Source: Rhizobium sp. P40RR-XXII
GTDB taxonomy: Bacteria; Pseudomonadota; Alphaproteobacteria; Rhizobiales; Rhizobiaceae
Assembly: GCF_012641405.1 (NCBI RefSeq)
Contig: NZ_JABAII010000008.1
Span: 186,001 to 250,000, forward strand
DNA length: 64,000 nt
Direction of reading: 5' to 3'
In this document: positions 51,128 to 60,753 of the stretch, piece by piece
How positions within the stretch are numbered: the first letter of the stretch is position 1
Layout: every line of letters starts with the position of its first letter
Position numbers and translations under genes: made by a program
Notes under the pieces: model-generated
What the model saw: the letters and a program-made list of their open reading frames with translations, nothing else
What the model was told of the DNA's origin: nothing
Databases searched by the model: none

Positions 51128-52966
51128 TCACTCCCGCGGCTTGAAACGGAAGAAGCGAACCGCCGCATCTGCCGGGGCCGGGATCGGCTCCAGATAGGCC
51201 GGCACATGGCCTGCGCCGAGCTGAGCATAGAGCCCTTTCGACTTCATCTCCGACAGCAGTTCCACCTGCGGATCGTTCTTGCAGAAAGCAAGCAGGGTTA
51301 CCTTCGCCTCGCGCAGAAGCGCCTCCGCCTGCCGCGGTTCCGCAAGGGCGATATGCAGCTCGGCCAGCATCCCGGCCTGATCGCGATGATAAGGGCCGGA
51401 GAGAGCCCGATGCGGCGCGAAGCGAAGCAGCGGCGCGCCCATGTTGGAAGCCGATACGATCACGCCGGGTTCCAGGCTGGAGATCGGCGCCAATGCCGCC
51501 TTGGAAGCGCAATCGGCAGTCTCCTCGGCCTTGGCGCGCTCTGCGACGAGAAGGCTGTTGCTGAGACGCTTGCTGGCAAGCGCACCCCCGATGGCCCAAA
51601 CGGCTGGGACGGAGACGAGAGCCGCAACCACGTAGAGCAAGGCCGATCGCAGGTTTTTCGTATCGGCCATGTAATTGCGCCTGAATTCAGCGATCAATAG
51701 GGCCAAAGGTGGGATGGCCAGCAGGTTGGCGAATTCCGCGCCGCGCACCTGCACAAGCGCGATCACCCAATTGACGGCGACCAGAGCCATCAACACTGCG
51801 TGCAGGCCTGATCGATTGCCTCGCAGGATGCGGAATGCACAAACGACCATCGCCAGGAAGCCCGTCGCATAGAAGGCGCCGAGCGTATCCGGCTCGCGGC
51901 GGGCCATCGAAAGGATCGACTGTGCCTCGGTCACCTTGCTCAGCCAGACATCCACCAACATCGGATCCAGATCGGCAAGCGGATTGCGCAGGCATTGCGG
52001 CGCGAGCGCAACGGTGGTGGCAAACACGAACGTCCCATTGGCCAGCAAGACCGCAATGCGCCACGGCCGCGACAGACGGCTGGCAAAGAGCGCCGATAGG
52101 AGAAGCCCGACGCAGCCGGCGCTGGTGATGCCGTAGAAGCCAAGCGAGAGATTGTCGCAGGTAACGGTCGAATAGAGGCGCGGCGGCACCAGCGAGAAAA
52201 AGGCCGCGCTGACGGCAATCGTCAGCGTCAGGACAAAGGCCTTGGCAGCAGGTGCGAAGTCTTCACCCTTCCAGGTCCACAAACAGGCGACCGACATGCA
52301 GGCGACGGCGACAAAGGGCGTCGTCTCCGCGCCGATGCCGAGCTGGATGGCAAGGGCGATGGCGGCGATGGCAAAGTTGCGCGGCCGATAGCTCTCATCG
52401 ACCAGCATGGCGACAGTGAGGGCGACAAGGCCGAGCTGGACATTGTCGTGATCGATGGAGCCCGGCACGAAGCGCGGCGAGATGACCACGAACAGCGAGG
52501 TCAGGATCAGCGAGAAATGCATGCCTTCCGCGCCGGCGATGCGGCGGCCTGCAAGGCCCATGAAGAACATCAACGGCAGGATGAGCATGAGCGGCCAGAC
52601 GGTCAGTGCCGCCGCTTCGGCGCCTTCCGGCGAAAAGAAGATCCGGAAGAAAAGGATGAGGCTTGCGATCGGCAGATCGATGAAGCGCGACCAATGCATC
52701 AGCGTCCCGCCTTCGAGGCCGAGACGATATTGCATCATGTCGAACCAACCCTGACCGGCGAGAAAGTCGCGCACTTCGACAAGACGCATGGCGTCGTCAT
52801 TGTCCGGGCCGACATAGTCCGTGAGGTTACGATGAATGACGAGCTGCGCGATGATGACGACGACGGCATAGATGAACGCGACCAAGGCAGGATGAGACCA
52901 GTATCGCGACGCCGTCTTCTCCGCCGCTCCGGCTGCCTCGGGCGGCATTGCCAAGCTTTGCGCCAT
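51128..52966 (-). CDS. GT-C-type membrane glycosyltransferase-like protein
   Basis: The 612-residue protein has about 12 membrane helices after a cytosolic N-terminus of 25 residues. In the first large loop is YVGPDNDDAMRLVEVRDFLA, an acidic motif like the DxD of GT-C enzymes (STT3/PglB/PMT-like), followed by LMHWSRFIDLPIA. The C-terminal 150 residues are mainly soluble and presumably periplasmic, with a Cys near each end. It probably transfers a sugar from a polyprenyl-phosphate donor. It is divergent from GtrB- and GtrA-like genes. Exact acceptor unknown. Confidence 0.7.
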   Translation of the reverse strand: MAQSLAMPPEAAGAAEKTASRYWSHPALVAFIYAVVVIIAQLVIHRNLTDYVGPDNDDAMRLVEVRDFLAGQGWFDMMQYRLGLEGGTLMHWSRFIDLPIASLILFFRIFFSPEGAEAAALTVWPLMLILPLMFFMGLAGRRIAGAEGMHFSLILTSLFVVISPRFVPGSIDHDNVQLGLVALTVAMLVDESYRPRNFAIAAIALAIQLGIGAETTPFVAVACMSVACLWTWKGEDFAPAAKAFVLTLTIAVSAAFFSLVPPRLYSTVTCDNLSLGFYGITSAGCVGLLLSALFASRLSRPWRIAVLLANGTFVFATTVALAPQCLRNPLADLDPMLVDVWLSKVTEAQSILSMARREPDTLGAFYATGFLAMVVCAFRILRGNRSGLHAVLMALVAVNWVIALVQVRGAEFANLLAIPPLALLIAEFRRNYMADTKNLRSALLYVVAALVSVPAVWAIGGALASKRLSNSLLVAERAKAEETADCASKAALAPISSLEPGVIVSASNMGAPLLRFAPHRALSGPYHRDQAGMLAELHIALAEPRQAEALLREAKVTLLAFCKNDPQVELLSEMKSKGLYAQLGAGHVPAYLEPIPAPADAAVRFFRFKPRE

Positions 52967-53207
52967 ATCGATGAACCCCAGTTGGAATTATATTCGAGGC
53001 CATACGCTAGTGGCTGCGCATCAAAAAACAGTAAAGCGCCTGTGGGCCGCCGAATTCATCACGATAATGTTTTTCGCAGAGCCGGGATCCCGCCATTTTT
53101 ATTGCGCAGCCATAGGGTCTTATTAACAGCCAGCGGGATAAGCTCTCGTCCGGATCGTCCATCAGGCCTCAACTTGATTTTATGCGTAGGAACAACCGGC
53201 CAAGACC

Positions 53208-54221
53208 ATGTGGAATGAGAAGCTGAGCATCGCCGTTCTTCTGCCCTGCTACAACGAAGCTGCGACGATCGGCGACGTCGTGCGCGGTTTCCGCAAGGCG
53301 CTGCCGCGGGCGACGGTCTACGTCTACGACAACAATTCGACCGATGGCACAGCGCTGCACGCCATGCTCGCGGGCGCGACCGTGGTGCGCGAGCGCCGGC
53401 AGGGCAAGGGGCATGTGGTGCGGCGCATGTTCGCCGACATCGAGGCTGATATCTATCTTATGGCCGATGGCGACGGCACCTACGCGCCCGAGGACTCCGA
53501 AGAGCTGATCCGCACGCTGCTGACCGAGGGATCCGACATGGTCGTCGGCACCCGCCGCAACGTCCATAGCGATGCCGGACGGCAGGGTCATGCCTTCGGC
53601 AACCGCATCTTCAACTGGCTCTATCGCACCATTTTCGGTGCCGATTTCACCGATATCTTCTCCGGCTACCGGGCCTTCTCACGCCGCTTCGTCAAAAGTT
53701 TCCCGGCCGTGTCAGGCGGCTTCGAGATCGAGACCGAAATGTCGGTGCATGCATCGCGGCTGAAGCTGCCCGTCAGCGAACTGGAACTCGACTACGGCCG
53801 GCGGCCGGAAGGCTCACACTCCAAGCTTTCCACCTTTCGTGACGGCGGCAAGATTCTCTGGATGTTCGCGATGCTGATGAAGGAAACGCGGCCCTTCGCC
53901 TTCTTCGGCATCCTGAGCGCCGTCGCCATGGAGCTCAGCGTCGGTTTCGGCATTCCGGTCCTTGTCGAATATTTCGAAACCGGGCTGGTGACGCGCATGC
54001 CGACCTGGGTGCTTTCCGTGGCGCTGACGATGATCGCCTTCATGCTGTTCACGGCCGGCTTGATCCTCGATTCGCTCGCCCGCGCCCGCGCGGAACAGCT
54101 GCGCATCCACTATATGAGTCTCGCCAAGCCGGCTTCCCGCGAAAACGGCGACGATCGGACGGTCTACATGGCCGAGCTCGAAAAGCCGGCAAGCCGGAAG
54201 AAAAGGGCCAAGGCTGCATGA
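53208..54221 (+). CDS. GtrB/DPM1-like polyprenyl-phosphate glycosyltransferase
   Basis: The 337-residue protein has a GT2 domain: AVLLPCYNEAATIGDVV near residues 8-24, YDNNSTDGT near 44-52, the DxD-type MADGDGTYAPED near 85-96, and FSGYRAFSRRFVKSFP near 149-164. Two C-terminal membrane helices follow (about 228-250 and 264-285). This is the GtrB/dolichol-phosphate mannosyltransferase layout, which loads a sugar onto a polyprenyl phosphate at the inner face. It overlaps gtrA by four bases. Confidence 0.88.
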   Translation: MWNEKLSIAVLLPCYNEAATIGDVVRGFRKALPRATVYVYDNNSTDGTALHAMLAGATVVRERRQGKGHVVRRMFADIEADIYLMADGDGTYAPEDSEELIRTLLTEGSDMVVGTRRNVHSDAGRQGHAFGNRIFNWLYRTIFGADFTDIFSGYRAFSRRFVKSFPAVSGGFEIETEMSVHASRLKLPVSELELDYGRRPEGSHSKLSTFRDGGKILWMFAMLMKETRPFAFFGILSAVAMELSVGFGIPVLVEYFETGLVTRMPTWVLSVALTMIAFMLFTAGLILDSLARARAEQLRIHYMSLAKPASRENGDDRTVYMAELEKPASRKKRAKAA

Positions 54222-54604
54222 AGAAGCTGTTTCGCTTCCTGATCGCCGGCGGCGTCGGCTTTGTCGTCGATGCCGGCGTGTTGCATCTGTTGCTGTGGTT
54301 TACGCCCTTCGGCCCCTTCGTCGGCCGGGCGGTCTCGATCCCGAGTGCGCTGCTTGCCACCTGGTTCATCAACCGTAACTTCACCTTCGGCCGATCCGAA
54401 CGCTCGCTGGCGGCGGAAGGCTTCCGCTACGGTTCGGTCGGCCTGACCTCGGCCCTCTTGAACTATGCTCTGTTCAGCTCGTTGCTGATGGCCGAGCCGG
54501 CGCTGCGACCGATCATCGCTTTGACGCTTGCTTCGGCGGCGGCAACGGCGTTCAGCTTCTTCGGCTATTCACGCTTCGTCTTCCGCCACCGGCAAAACCC
54601 TTAA
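54218..54604 (+). CDS. GtrA-family membrane protein
   Basis: The 128-residue protein has four membrane helices and GtrA landmarks: FLIAGGVGFVVDAGVLHLLL at the N-terminus, SIPSALLATWFINRNFTFG near residues 40-58 and a closing FFGYSRFVFRH. GtrA proteins are proposed to flip polyprenyl-phosphate sugars. The ATGA overlap with the GtrB-like gene shows a coupled pair. Confidence 0.9.
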   Translation: MKKLFRFLIAGGVGFVVDAGVLHLLLWFTPFGPFVGRAVSIPSALLATWFINRNFTFGRSERSLAAEGFRYGSVGLTSALLNYALFSSLLMAEPALRPIIALTLASAAATAFSFFGYSRFVFRHRQNP

Positions 54605-54610
54605 ATTCTA

Positions 54611-55597
54611 TCAGACCGGCTCCCAGCCATCTTTCTCGCTGGCGCGATAGATGGCGTCGATGACCTTCTGGTTGAGCTTCGAGCTTTCCAGCGATACGAC
54701 CTCCGCACCTTGACCGAGCGCGGCCGAGGCGAAAGCCTCCGCCTCGCGCCTGTACTGGCGGCTGTCGGGGAAACGGAAGATCTGCGATTCCGAATGGCCG
54801 CGATTGGTCAGTTCCAGCTCTTCCGCGCCATAGCGATCGGCATTGAAGGGCGACTTCACCTCGATGAAGCCCTCGGTGCCATGGAAGACCATGACCTGCC
54901 GGTTGGCCATCTGCGTCGAGATATAGAAAGTGAGCTCGAAGTCGCCGAAGTCTGCCTTGACGCTGGAGTAGATGTCGGTGCCGAATTCCGGGTCACGCTC
55001 CGTCACCGCCTGGATGCGCAGGGGTTCGCGGCCGGTGACGAAACGGGTGCTGATCGTCGGATAGACACCGATATCGGGCAGACCGCCGCCGCCGAGTTCC
55101 GGAATATTGCGCATGTTGCCCGCATCGCGGTTGAAATAAGTGAAGGCGCCCTGGATGTGGCGCAAGCGGCCGATGGCGCCATCGGCGAGCAACGAGCGAA
55201 CCTTCCGCCAGACCGGCGCATAGGTGACCATATAGGCTTCCGTCACCAGAACCTTGTTGCGGTCGCGGGCGGCGATCAGGCTGTCGATCTCTTCCGCCTT
55301 GAGCGCGATCGGCTTTTCACAGAGCACATGCTTGCCGGCCTCGGCGGCCTTGATCGTCCATTCGACATGCTGGGAGGTCGGCAGGGGAATGTAGACGGCG
55401 TCGATGGTATCGGAGGCGAGCATCTCCTCATAGGAGCCGAAGGCATGCGGCACGGAGAAACGGTCGGCCATCTGCCGGGCACGGGCGAGATCACGGCTGG
55501 CGATTGCCGTAACGACGCAGTTTTCCGCATCCTGAATGGCAGGCACGACCAGATCGCGGCCGATCTTCGCCGTCGACAGAATTCCGAAACGCAGCAT
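54611..55597 (-). CDS. Gfo/Idh/MocA-family oxidoreductase
   Basis: The 328-residue protein begins MLRFGILSTAKIGRDLVVPA, a Rossmann NAD(P) motif. It contains YIPLPTSQHVEWTIKAAEAG and the signature HVLCEKPIALKAEE near residues 86-99 (EKP). The C-terminal half is the sheet domain that binds sugars or cyclitols. The sugar substrate is unknown. The ATG at 55597 has AGGAGAG upstream. It converges with gtrA (six bases apart). Confidence 0.9.
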   Translation of the reverse strand: MLRFGILSTAKIGRDLVVPAIQDAENCVVTAIASRDLARARQMADRFSVPHAFGSYEEMLASDTIDAVYIPLPTSQHVEWTIKAAEAGKHVLCEKPIALKAEEIDSLIAARDRNKVLVTEAYMVTYAPVWRKVRSLLADGAIGRLRHIQGAFTYFNRDAGNMRNIPELGGGGLPDIGVYPTISTRFVTGREPLRIQAVTERDPEFGTDIYSSVKADFGDFELTFYISTQMANRQVMVFHGTEGFIEVKSPFNADRYGAEELELTNRGHSESQIFRFPDSRQYRREAEAFASAALGQGAEVVSLESSKLNQKVIDAIYRASEKDGWEPV

Positions 55598-55913
55598 GAT
55601 CTCTCTCCTGAAACATCGTCCCGAAGCAGAGGGGCGCATGACGATGATCGCGACATGGCCCTCCGGCGGGATCCTTGGTGAACATGGTGGGGCAAGCGAA
55701 ACGGGGGCGTTCCGCTCTGGACGAAACCGGCGCCAACCTTATTCGGCCCTTGCCGAAGGCGCAACGCCAGAGACGGCGCGTAGGCGCGAACGCGGCGGCA
55801 CGACAACCTCCGCAGCATGTCCGTATTTGTCCTCTTTCTGTCTGTCAGATGGCTTTCGGAGCTTTAAAACGATGCCTAATCTCGGCTATCCTTCAAGCAC
55901 AGGAGATACGAAA
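55598..55913. other. Intergenic region between divergent genes
   Basis: These 316 bases separate the divergent Gfo/Idh/MocA and isochorismatase genes and should contain both promoters. No convincing coding frame, strong palindrome or terminator was seen. Confidence 0.4.
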
Positions 55914-56483
55914 ATGTCCCACGCTAATACCGCATTGCTCGTCATCGACGTCCAGGAATCCTTTCGCCAGCGTCCCTATTGGCAAACGGACGACCTGCCT
56001 GTTTTCACCAACCGCCTGCAGGCTCTGATCGACGGCGCCAAGGCAAAGGGAATTCCCGTCGTACAGATTTTCCATGTCGAGGATAGCGACGCGCATTTCA
56101 GCCTCAAGAATGGCTTCGTTCGCAAGCTCGATGAAATCTCGCTGGAGGCCGATGCCGTATTTCACAAGCGTCGCCATTCGGCGCTCGTCGGCTCCGGCCT
56201 CGATGTCTGGCTGGTGGCAAACGGCATCCGCAGGGTGATCGTTTCGGGTATCCGCACGGAACAATGCTGCGAGACGACCACCCGGCACGCATCCGATCTC
56301 GACTATGAGGTCGACTACGTCACAGAGGCGACGCTGACCTTCCCGATGACGCATGCCTCGGGCACGGTCTTCAGCGCCGATGATATCAAGAAGCGCAGCG
56401 AGCTGGTGCTGTCTGGCCGCTTCGCCCGCATTGCGACCGTCGAAGAGGCGCTTGCCGGCGCATCGATCCGGAGTGCCGCATGA
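55914..56483 (+). CDS. Isochorismatase-family cysteine hydrolase
   Basis: The 189-residue protein has the catalytic triad positions of the isochorismatase/nicotinamidase superfamily: Asp in LLVIDVQESF (residues 8-17), Lys in FHKRRHSALVGSGL and the nucleophilic Cys in SGIRTEQCCETT near 113-124. It hydrolyses amides or vinyl ethers, with the substrate unknown. AGGAGAT lies before the ATG. It overlaps the GlxA-type regulator gene by four bases, implying that regulator and enzyme are co-expressed. Confidence 0.9.
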   Translation: MSHANTALLVIDVQESFRQRPYWQTDDLPVFTNRLQALIDGAKAKGIPVVQIFHVEDSDAHFSLKNGFVRKLDEISLEADAVFHKRRHSALVGSGLDVWLVANGIRRVIVSGIRTEQCCETTTRHASDLDYEVDYVTEATLTFPMTHASGTVFSADDIKKRSELVLSGRFARIATVEEALAGASIRSAA

Positions 56484-57478
56484 CGCAAAGCGACCGACGC
56501 CTCCATCGGCGGACCATTCCCGTTTACGTGCTTCTGCCGCCCTATACGCTGCTGATGGACGTGGCCGGACCGGTGGAGGTATTGCGCCGCGCCAATATCG
56601 AACAGGACGACGTCCTGTTCGATTATCAGTTTATCGCTGCCCAGTCAGCGCAGACGACTTCGGTCGGGCTGATGCTTGCCGATCTAAAGCCATTGCCCGA
56701 TCACATTCCCGACGGCGCCTATGTCATCCTGTCCGGCAGCATCACGCCGCCCGACGATGCCGAGGATATCGAACCGGAACTTGCCAAGCTTGCGAGCTGG
56801 CTGAGAGGTGCGATCCGGCCGGGCATCACTCTCGTCACCATCTGCTCCGGCGCCGTGCTCGCCGCCCGCGCCGGGTTGATGGACGGCTATGCCTGCACCA
56901 CGCATGCCGCCTGCCTCGACGAAGTTCGGGAACATGCGCCGACGGCAAGGGTTCTCGACAACCGGCTCTATGTCGAAGACCGGGACCGCTATTCGAGCGC
57001 CGGCATCACCACAGGCACAGACCTGATGCTGCATCTCGCCTCCAAGCTGACTTCGCCGGTGACGGCGCTGACGATTGCCCGGCACATGGTGGTCTACATG
57101 CGAAGGACGGGCGCCGAGCCGCAGCTTTCCCCCTGGCTCAGCGGCCGCAACCATGTGCACCCCGCTATCCATCGTGTTCAGGATGCAATCATGGCCGATC
57201 CCGCCCATGGCTGGTCGCTCTCCGAGCTTTCCGGCATCGGCGCGATGAGCGCGCGCCATATTTCCCGGCTGTTCCAGGAGCATGCCGGCCTGTCTGTCAC
57301 GGCCTATGTCAACCTGATGCGGGTCACGCTGGCGCGCGACGTGCTCGCCAATTCGCGGCTGGACATGGAGGGCGTGGCGGAGAAATCCGGCTTTGCATCG
57401 CCGCGGCACATGCGCCGCGTCTGGTCGAAATACAACGCGCTGCCGCCAAGCCACTATCGGCGTTCGGCGGCGGAATAA
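56480..57478 (+). CDS. GlxA-type AraC-family transcriptional regulator
   Basis: The 332-residue protein has an N-terminal DJ-1/PfpI-like domain (YVLLPPYTLLMDVAGPVEVL near residues 14-33, TICSGAVLAARAGLMDG near 118-134). The C-terminal AraC domain has two helix-turn-helices (LSELSGIGAMSARHISRLFQ, VAEKSGFASPRHMRRVW). GlxA regulators often respond to amines or amides. The ATGA coupling to the isochorismatase gene suggests that the enzyme's substrate or product is the signal. Confidence 0.93.
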   Translation: MTQSDRRLHRRTIPVYVLLPPYTLLMDVAGPVEVLRRANIEQDDVLFDYQFIAAQSAQTTSVGLMLADLKPLPDHIPDGAYVILSGSITPPDDAEDIEPELAKLASWLRGAIRPGITLVTICSGAVLAARAGLMDGYACTTHAACLDEVREHAPTARVLDNRLYVEDRDRYSSAGITTGTDLMLHLASKLTSPVTALTIARHMVVYMRRTGAEPQLSPWLSGRNHVHPAIHRVQDAIMADPAHGWSLSELSGIGAMSARHISRLFQEHAGLSVTAYVNLMRVTLARDVLANSRLDMEGVAEKSGFASPRHMRRVWSKYNALPPSHYRRSAAE

Positions 57479-57584
57479 AGAAATCGTTTGTGGCGTTCAT
57501 CGCGAAAGGCCGCTAGCCTTGCCTTATCCCTTCGCGCCGGCGCCCGCTCGCCGACCTGCCCCTCAAGTGATTTGGAGAGATATC

Positions 57585-58535
57585 ATGGACATGCGCAAGC
57601 TTGGACGAACCGATCTGTTTGTCGCCCCCATCGTGTTCGGCGGCAACGTCTTCGGCTGGACGGCCGATGAGAAAACCTCCTACGCACTGCTCGACGCCTT
57701 CTTCGACGCCGGCTTCAACACGATCGACACCGCCGATGTCTATTCCAGCTGGGTCCCCGGCAACAAGGGCGGCGATTCCGAAGAGATCATCGGCAAATGG
57801 CTGAAACAGGGCCGCGTTTCGCGCGACAAAGCCATCATCATCACCAAGGTCGGATCGGAGATGGGTCCGGACAAGAAGGGCCTCGAGGCCGGCTATATCA
57901 TCGAGGCGGCCGAGGCCTCGCTGAAGCGGCTGCAGACCGATCACATCGACCTTTACCTGTCGCACTGGCCGGACCCCGAGACGCCGCATGAGGAATCGCT
58001 CGCCGCCTATGCCAAGCTGAAGGAACAGGGCAAGATCCGCCATGTCGGCTGCTCGAACCTCGATGCGACGCAGCTGCAGGCGTCGCTCGATGCCGCCGCC
58101 AAGGCGGGACTGCCGCGCTACGACGTGCTGCAGCCCGAATATAATCTTTATGCCCGCGACAGCTTCGAGGGACCGCTGGCGGACCTCTGCGTCAGGCAAG
58201 AGATCGGCGTCATCACCTATTTCAGCCTCGCAGCCGGCTTCCTGACTGGCAAGTACCGCACCAAGGCCGATACCGAGGGACGGGCACGCGAGAACCGGGT
58301 TGCCGCCTATCTCGACGACAAGGGCCTGCGCATTCTCGCAGCGCTCGACAAGGTTGCCGCCGAAACCGGCGCGAAACCCGCCGAGATCGCGCTTGCCTGG
58401 CTGTTGCGCAAGCGGGGCGTCACGGCTCCGATCGCCAGCGCGACTAGCCTCAGCCAGCTCGACGCGCTAATCAATTCGGCGAAGCTTTCGCTTTCCGATG
58501 ACGCCATGCGCCTGCTCGACGCAGCCGGCGAATAG
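57585..58535 (+). CDS. Aldo/keto reductase (YajO/Tas-like)
   Basis: The 316-residue (beta/alpha)8 barrel has the catalytic tetrad: Asp and Tyr in NTIDTADVYSSW (about residues 45-56), Lys in IIITKVGSEMG (85-95) and His in LYLSHWPDP (about 123-131). NADPH-binding residues are in the C-terminal SATSLSQLDALI. The carbonyl substrate is unknown. The ATG at 57585 follows a GGAGAG. It lies 106 bases after the GlxA regulator, a possible target. Confidence 0.92.
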   Translation: MDMRKLGRTDLFVAPIVFGGNVFGWTADEKTSYALLDAFFDAGFNTIDTADVYSSWVPGNKGGDSEEIIGKWLKQGRVSRDKAIIITKVGSEMGPDKKGLEAGYIIEAAEASLKRLQTDHIDLYLSHWPDPETPHEESLAAYAKLKEQGKIRHVGCSNLDATQLQASLDAAAKAGLPRYDVLQPEYNLYARDSFEGPLADLCVRQEIGVITYFSLAAGFLTGKYRTKADTEGRARENRVAAYLDDKGLRILAALDKVAAETGAKPAEIALAWLLRKRGVTAPIASATSLSQLDALINSAKLSLSDDAMRLLDAAGE

Positions 58536-58564
58536 ATAGAGGCCAAATAAACAAGGATGGGCCT

Positions 58565-59008
58565 ATGACCGTGACAATCCGAGATGCCAGGCCCGAAGAC
58601 GAGGCGCGCTGGCGCGCGCTATGGAACGGATATCTGGCCTTCTACGGCGTCACCATCGCGTCCGACATCACCGATGCGACATGGCGCCGGGTCTTCGATC
58701 CGGCGTCGGCCATCTTCATGCGCGTGGCCGAGGTCGACGGTGAAATGAAGGGCTTCACGCTCTGCATCACGCATGAGGGCACCTGGGTGCGCGCACCCGA
58801 CTGCTATCTGGAAGACCTGTTCGTTGATGAAAGCGCCAGGGGCCGCGGCGTCGGCCGGGCGCTTCTGGACGATCTCGTCGCGCTCTGCAAGAAGAACGGC
58901 TGGGCTCGTCTTTACTGGCACACCGAAGAAGGCAATGCGACCGCCCGCAAGCTCTATGACAGCTACGTCGAGAGTGACGGGCATATTCGCTATCGCATCA
59001 ACTTCTGA
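58565..59008 (+). CDS. GNAT-family N-acetyltransferase
   Basis: The 147-residue protein contains CYLEDLFVDESARGRGVGRA near residues 79-98 with the acetyl-CoA pyrophosphate loop, and ARLYWHTEEGNATARKLYDS near 115-134. The RDARPEDEARWRALW opening is typical of small-molecule or amino-acid acetyltransferases. AAGGA precedes the ATG. Its 3' end overlaps the convergent next gene by 11 bases. Confidence 0.9.
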   Translation: MTVTIRDARPEDEARWRALWNGYLAFYGVTIASDITDATWRRVFDPASAIFMRVAEVDGEMKGFTLCITHEGTWVRAPDCYLEDLFVDESARGRGVGRALLDDLVALCKKNGWARLYWHTEEGNATARKLYDSYVESDGHIRYRINF

Positions 59009-59615
59009 GCTTCGGGAAACTCTCATAATGGGCGGAATGATCGCCCTCCCAATTGGCCATGCCCGGCTTGGTCAGCATGCCGCGTGGGCTGACATAGCTC
59101 TGGATGGTTCGCATCGGCCGCTCGTGCCACTGGATATTGAAGGCCCATAGCTTCGGGAAGAAGCAGAGCGACGCATAGGGCAGATGATCGTGGATCCACC
59201 AGGCGAGCTTCTGCCAGTCGCCTTCATGACCGTGGTGGTCGATCAGCCAGGGCACGACGATGCAGACGGCCGCGCCCATGCAGCCGTCGAGATCACGCAT
59301 GTCCCAGATATGGTGCGCTGCAGTGTGGGGATTGGTCGAGCAGTTCAGCCCGTTCTTGTTGCCGAAGGCGTTGACCTCGGGCGAGCGATAGCCGGAGCGG
59401 ATATGTAGCCGGCCAAAGGTTGCCTCCAGCGGCTCCAGCAATTCCTCGCAGAGCCTGCGGCCCGTCTCGATCGCGAGATCGGGGTCTTCGGGGATATTGG
59501 GAATGCGATAGAAATCTGATATTTCCGAATGCAGGAAATCCCGAAAGAAGAAATTCTTCGACAGCCGGACACGGCCGAGATCCTCAAGCCCCTTCATCGA
59601 TCCCGGTTTTCTCAT
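58998..59615 (-). CDS. Peptidase M15-like protein
   Basis: The 205-residue protein has LHIRSGYRSPEVNAFGNKNG near residues 70-89, then NPHTAAHHIWDMRD. This is the SGYRS…H…D layout of the D-alanyl-D-alanine carboxypeptidase/M15 and Hedgehog-like zinc fold. No signal peptide is seen, so a cell-wall role is uncertain, and the conserved third zinc ligand is not clear to me. It resembles phage-type and rhizobial hypothetical M15 proteins. Confidence 0.65.
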   Translation of the reverse strand: MRKPGSMKGLEDLGRVRLSKNFFFRDFLHSEISDFYRIPNIPEDPDLAIETGRRLCEELLEPLEATFGRLHIRSGYRSPEVNAFGNKNGLNCSTNPHTAAHHIWDMRDLDGCMGAAVCIVVPWLIDHHGHEGDWQKLAWWIHDHLPYASLCFFPKLWAFNIQWHERPMRTIQSYVSPRGMLTKPGMANWEGDHSAHYESFPKLRS

Positions 59616-59729
59616 CGCGGCAATCCCTTTCTGAAACCATCCGATCAGTCGAGACGAGTTATGGCATCGCCGCCACCCGATTTCTGTCAGCAGTCGTGCA
59701 TTGCTTGTTCCAACGCAATTTCGAACGGT

Positions 59730-60623
59730 CTAAGGCCCGGTATATTTGAAGAAATCGATGAAGGCTCTGAGCGCCGGGCGCATCTGCCGACGGCTCGGAT
59801 AGTAGATGCAGAAGCCGGGATAGGGCGGGCACCAGTCCTCGAGCACGCGGATGAGCTTGCCCTCGGCCAGTTCCTGCTGCACGCGGATATCGAACAGGTA
59901 GGCAAGGCCGGCACCGTTGACGGCCGCGAGAACCCCGAGCCGATCCTCGATCACGATCAAGGGTCCATCGATGGCAACGACCAGCTCGTGGCCATCCTTC
60001 TCGAATTCCCAGCGATAGATCGAGCCATCGGTAAATCGCCGCTTGATGCAGCGATGATGAACGAGATCGCGCGGATGCAGCGGCTTCGGGTTCTTCTCGA
60101 AATAGGCCGGGGAGCCGGCAATGACCGTGCGGATGTCAGGCGAGACCTTTACCGCGATCATGTCGCCCTCGATGCTCTCCTCCAGCCGGATGCCGGCGTC
60201 AAAGCCCTCCTTGACGATATCGCTGAAGCCGTCCTCGTTGGCGATCTCCAGCGTGATGTCGGGATAGGTGTTGAGGAAATCGCCGAGCCGCGGCGCCATC
60301 AGCAGATCCGAGGCAAAGCGCGGGGCGGTGATGCGCAGCGTGCCCGCCGGGCGGCCACGGGTCGCGAGCGTATCCTCCAGCGCGATATCGATTTCCTCCA
60401 GGGCCGGCGCCAGCCTTTGAAGCAACGCCTGGCCCTCCTCGGTCGGCAGCACGCTGCGCGTGGTGCGGGCAAGCAGCCGCACGCCGAGGCTTTCCTCGAG
60501 GCTGGAGACGGCATGGCTGACCGCGGAAGGTGCGATCGACAGTTCCTTGCCGGCAGCGCGGAAGCTGCGATGGGCGGCAACGGCGGCAAAAACCGTGAGT
60601 TGGGAGAGTTGCGTTCTGTTCAT
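59730..60623 (-). CDS. LysR-family transcriptional regulator
   Basis: The 297-residue protein has an N-terminal helix-turn-helix (FRAAGKELSIAPSAVSHAVS) and a DmlR/CrgA-like effector domain (RITAPRFASDLLMAP, GIRLEESIEGDMIAVKVSPD). It is divergent from the aldo/keto reductase at 60754, 130 bases away, a very common rhizobial regulator-target pair. Confidence 0.93.
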   Translation of the reverse strand: MNRTQLSQLTVFAAVAAHRSFRAAGKELSIAPSAVSHAVSSLEESLGVRLLARTTRSVLPTEEGQALLQRLAPALEEIDIALEDTLATRGRPAGTLRITAPRFASDLLMAPRLGDFLNTYPDITLEIANEDGFSDIVKEGFDAGIRLEESIEGDMIAVKVSPDIRTVIAGSPAYFEKNPKPLHPRDLVHHRCIKRRFTDGSIYRWEFEKDGHELVVAIDGPLIVIEDRLGVLAAVNGAGLAYLFDIRVQQELAEGKLIRVLEDWCPPYPGFCIYYPSRRQMRPALRAFIDFFKYTGP

Positions 60624-60753
60624 TGATCTAAATTATAGAACAGCCCGTTAGGATTTGCATGGATTTTCATTCATTATCCAGAACCTTAACTTGAGCGTGC
60701 AGGCAGCGGGCTTCGACCACTGCCGCTCCCATACGTCTCAAGAGGAACACACC

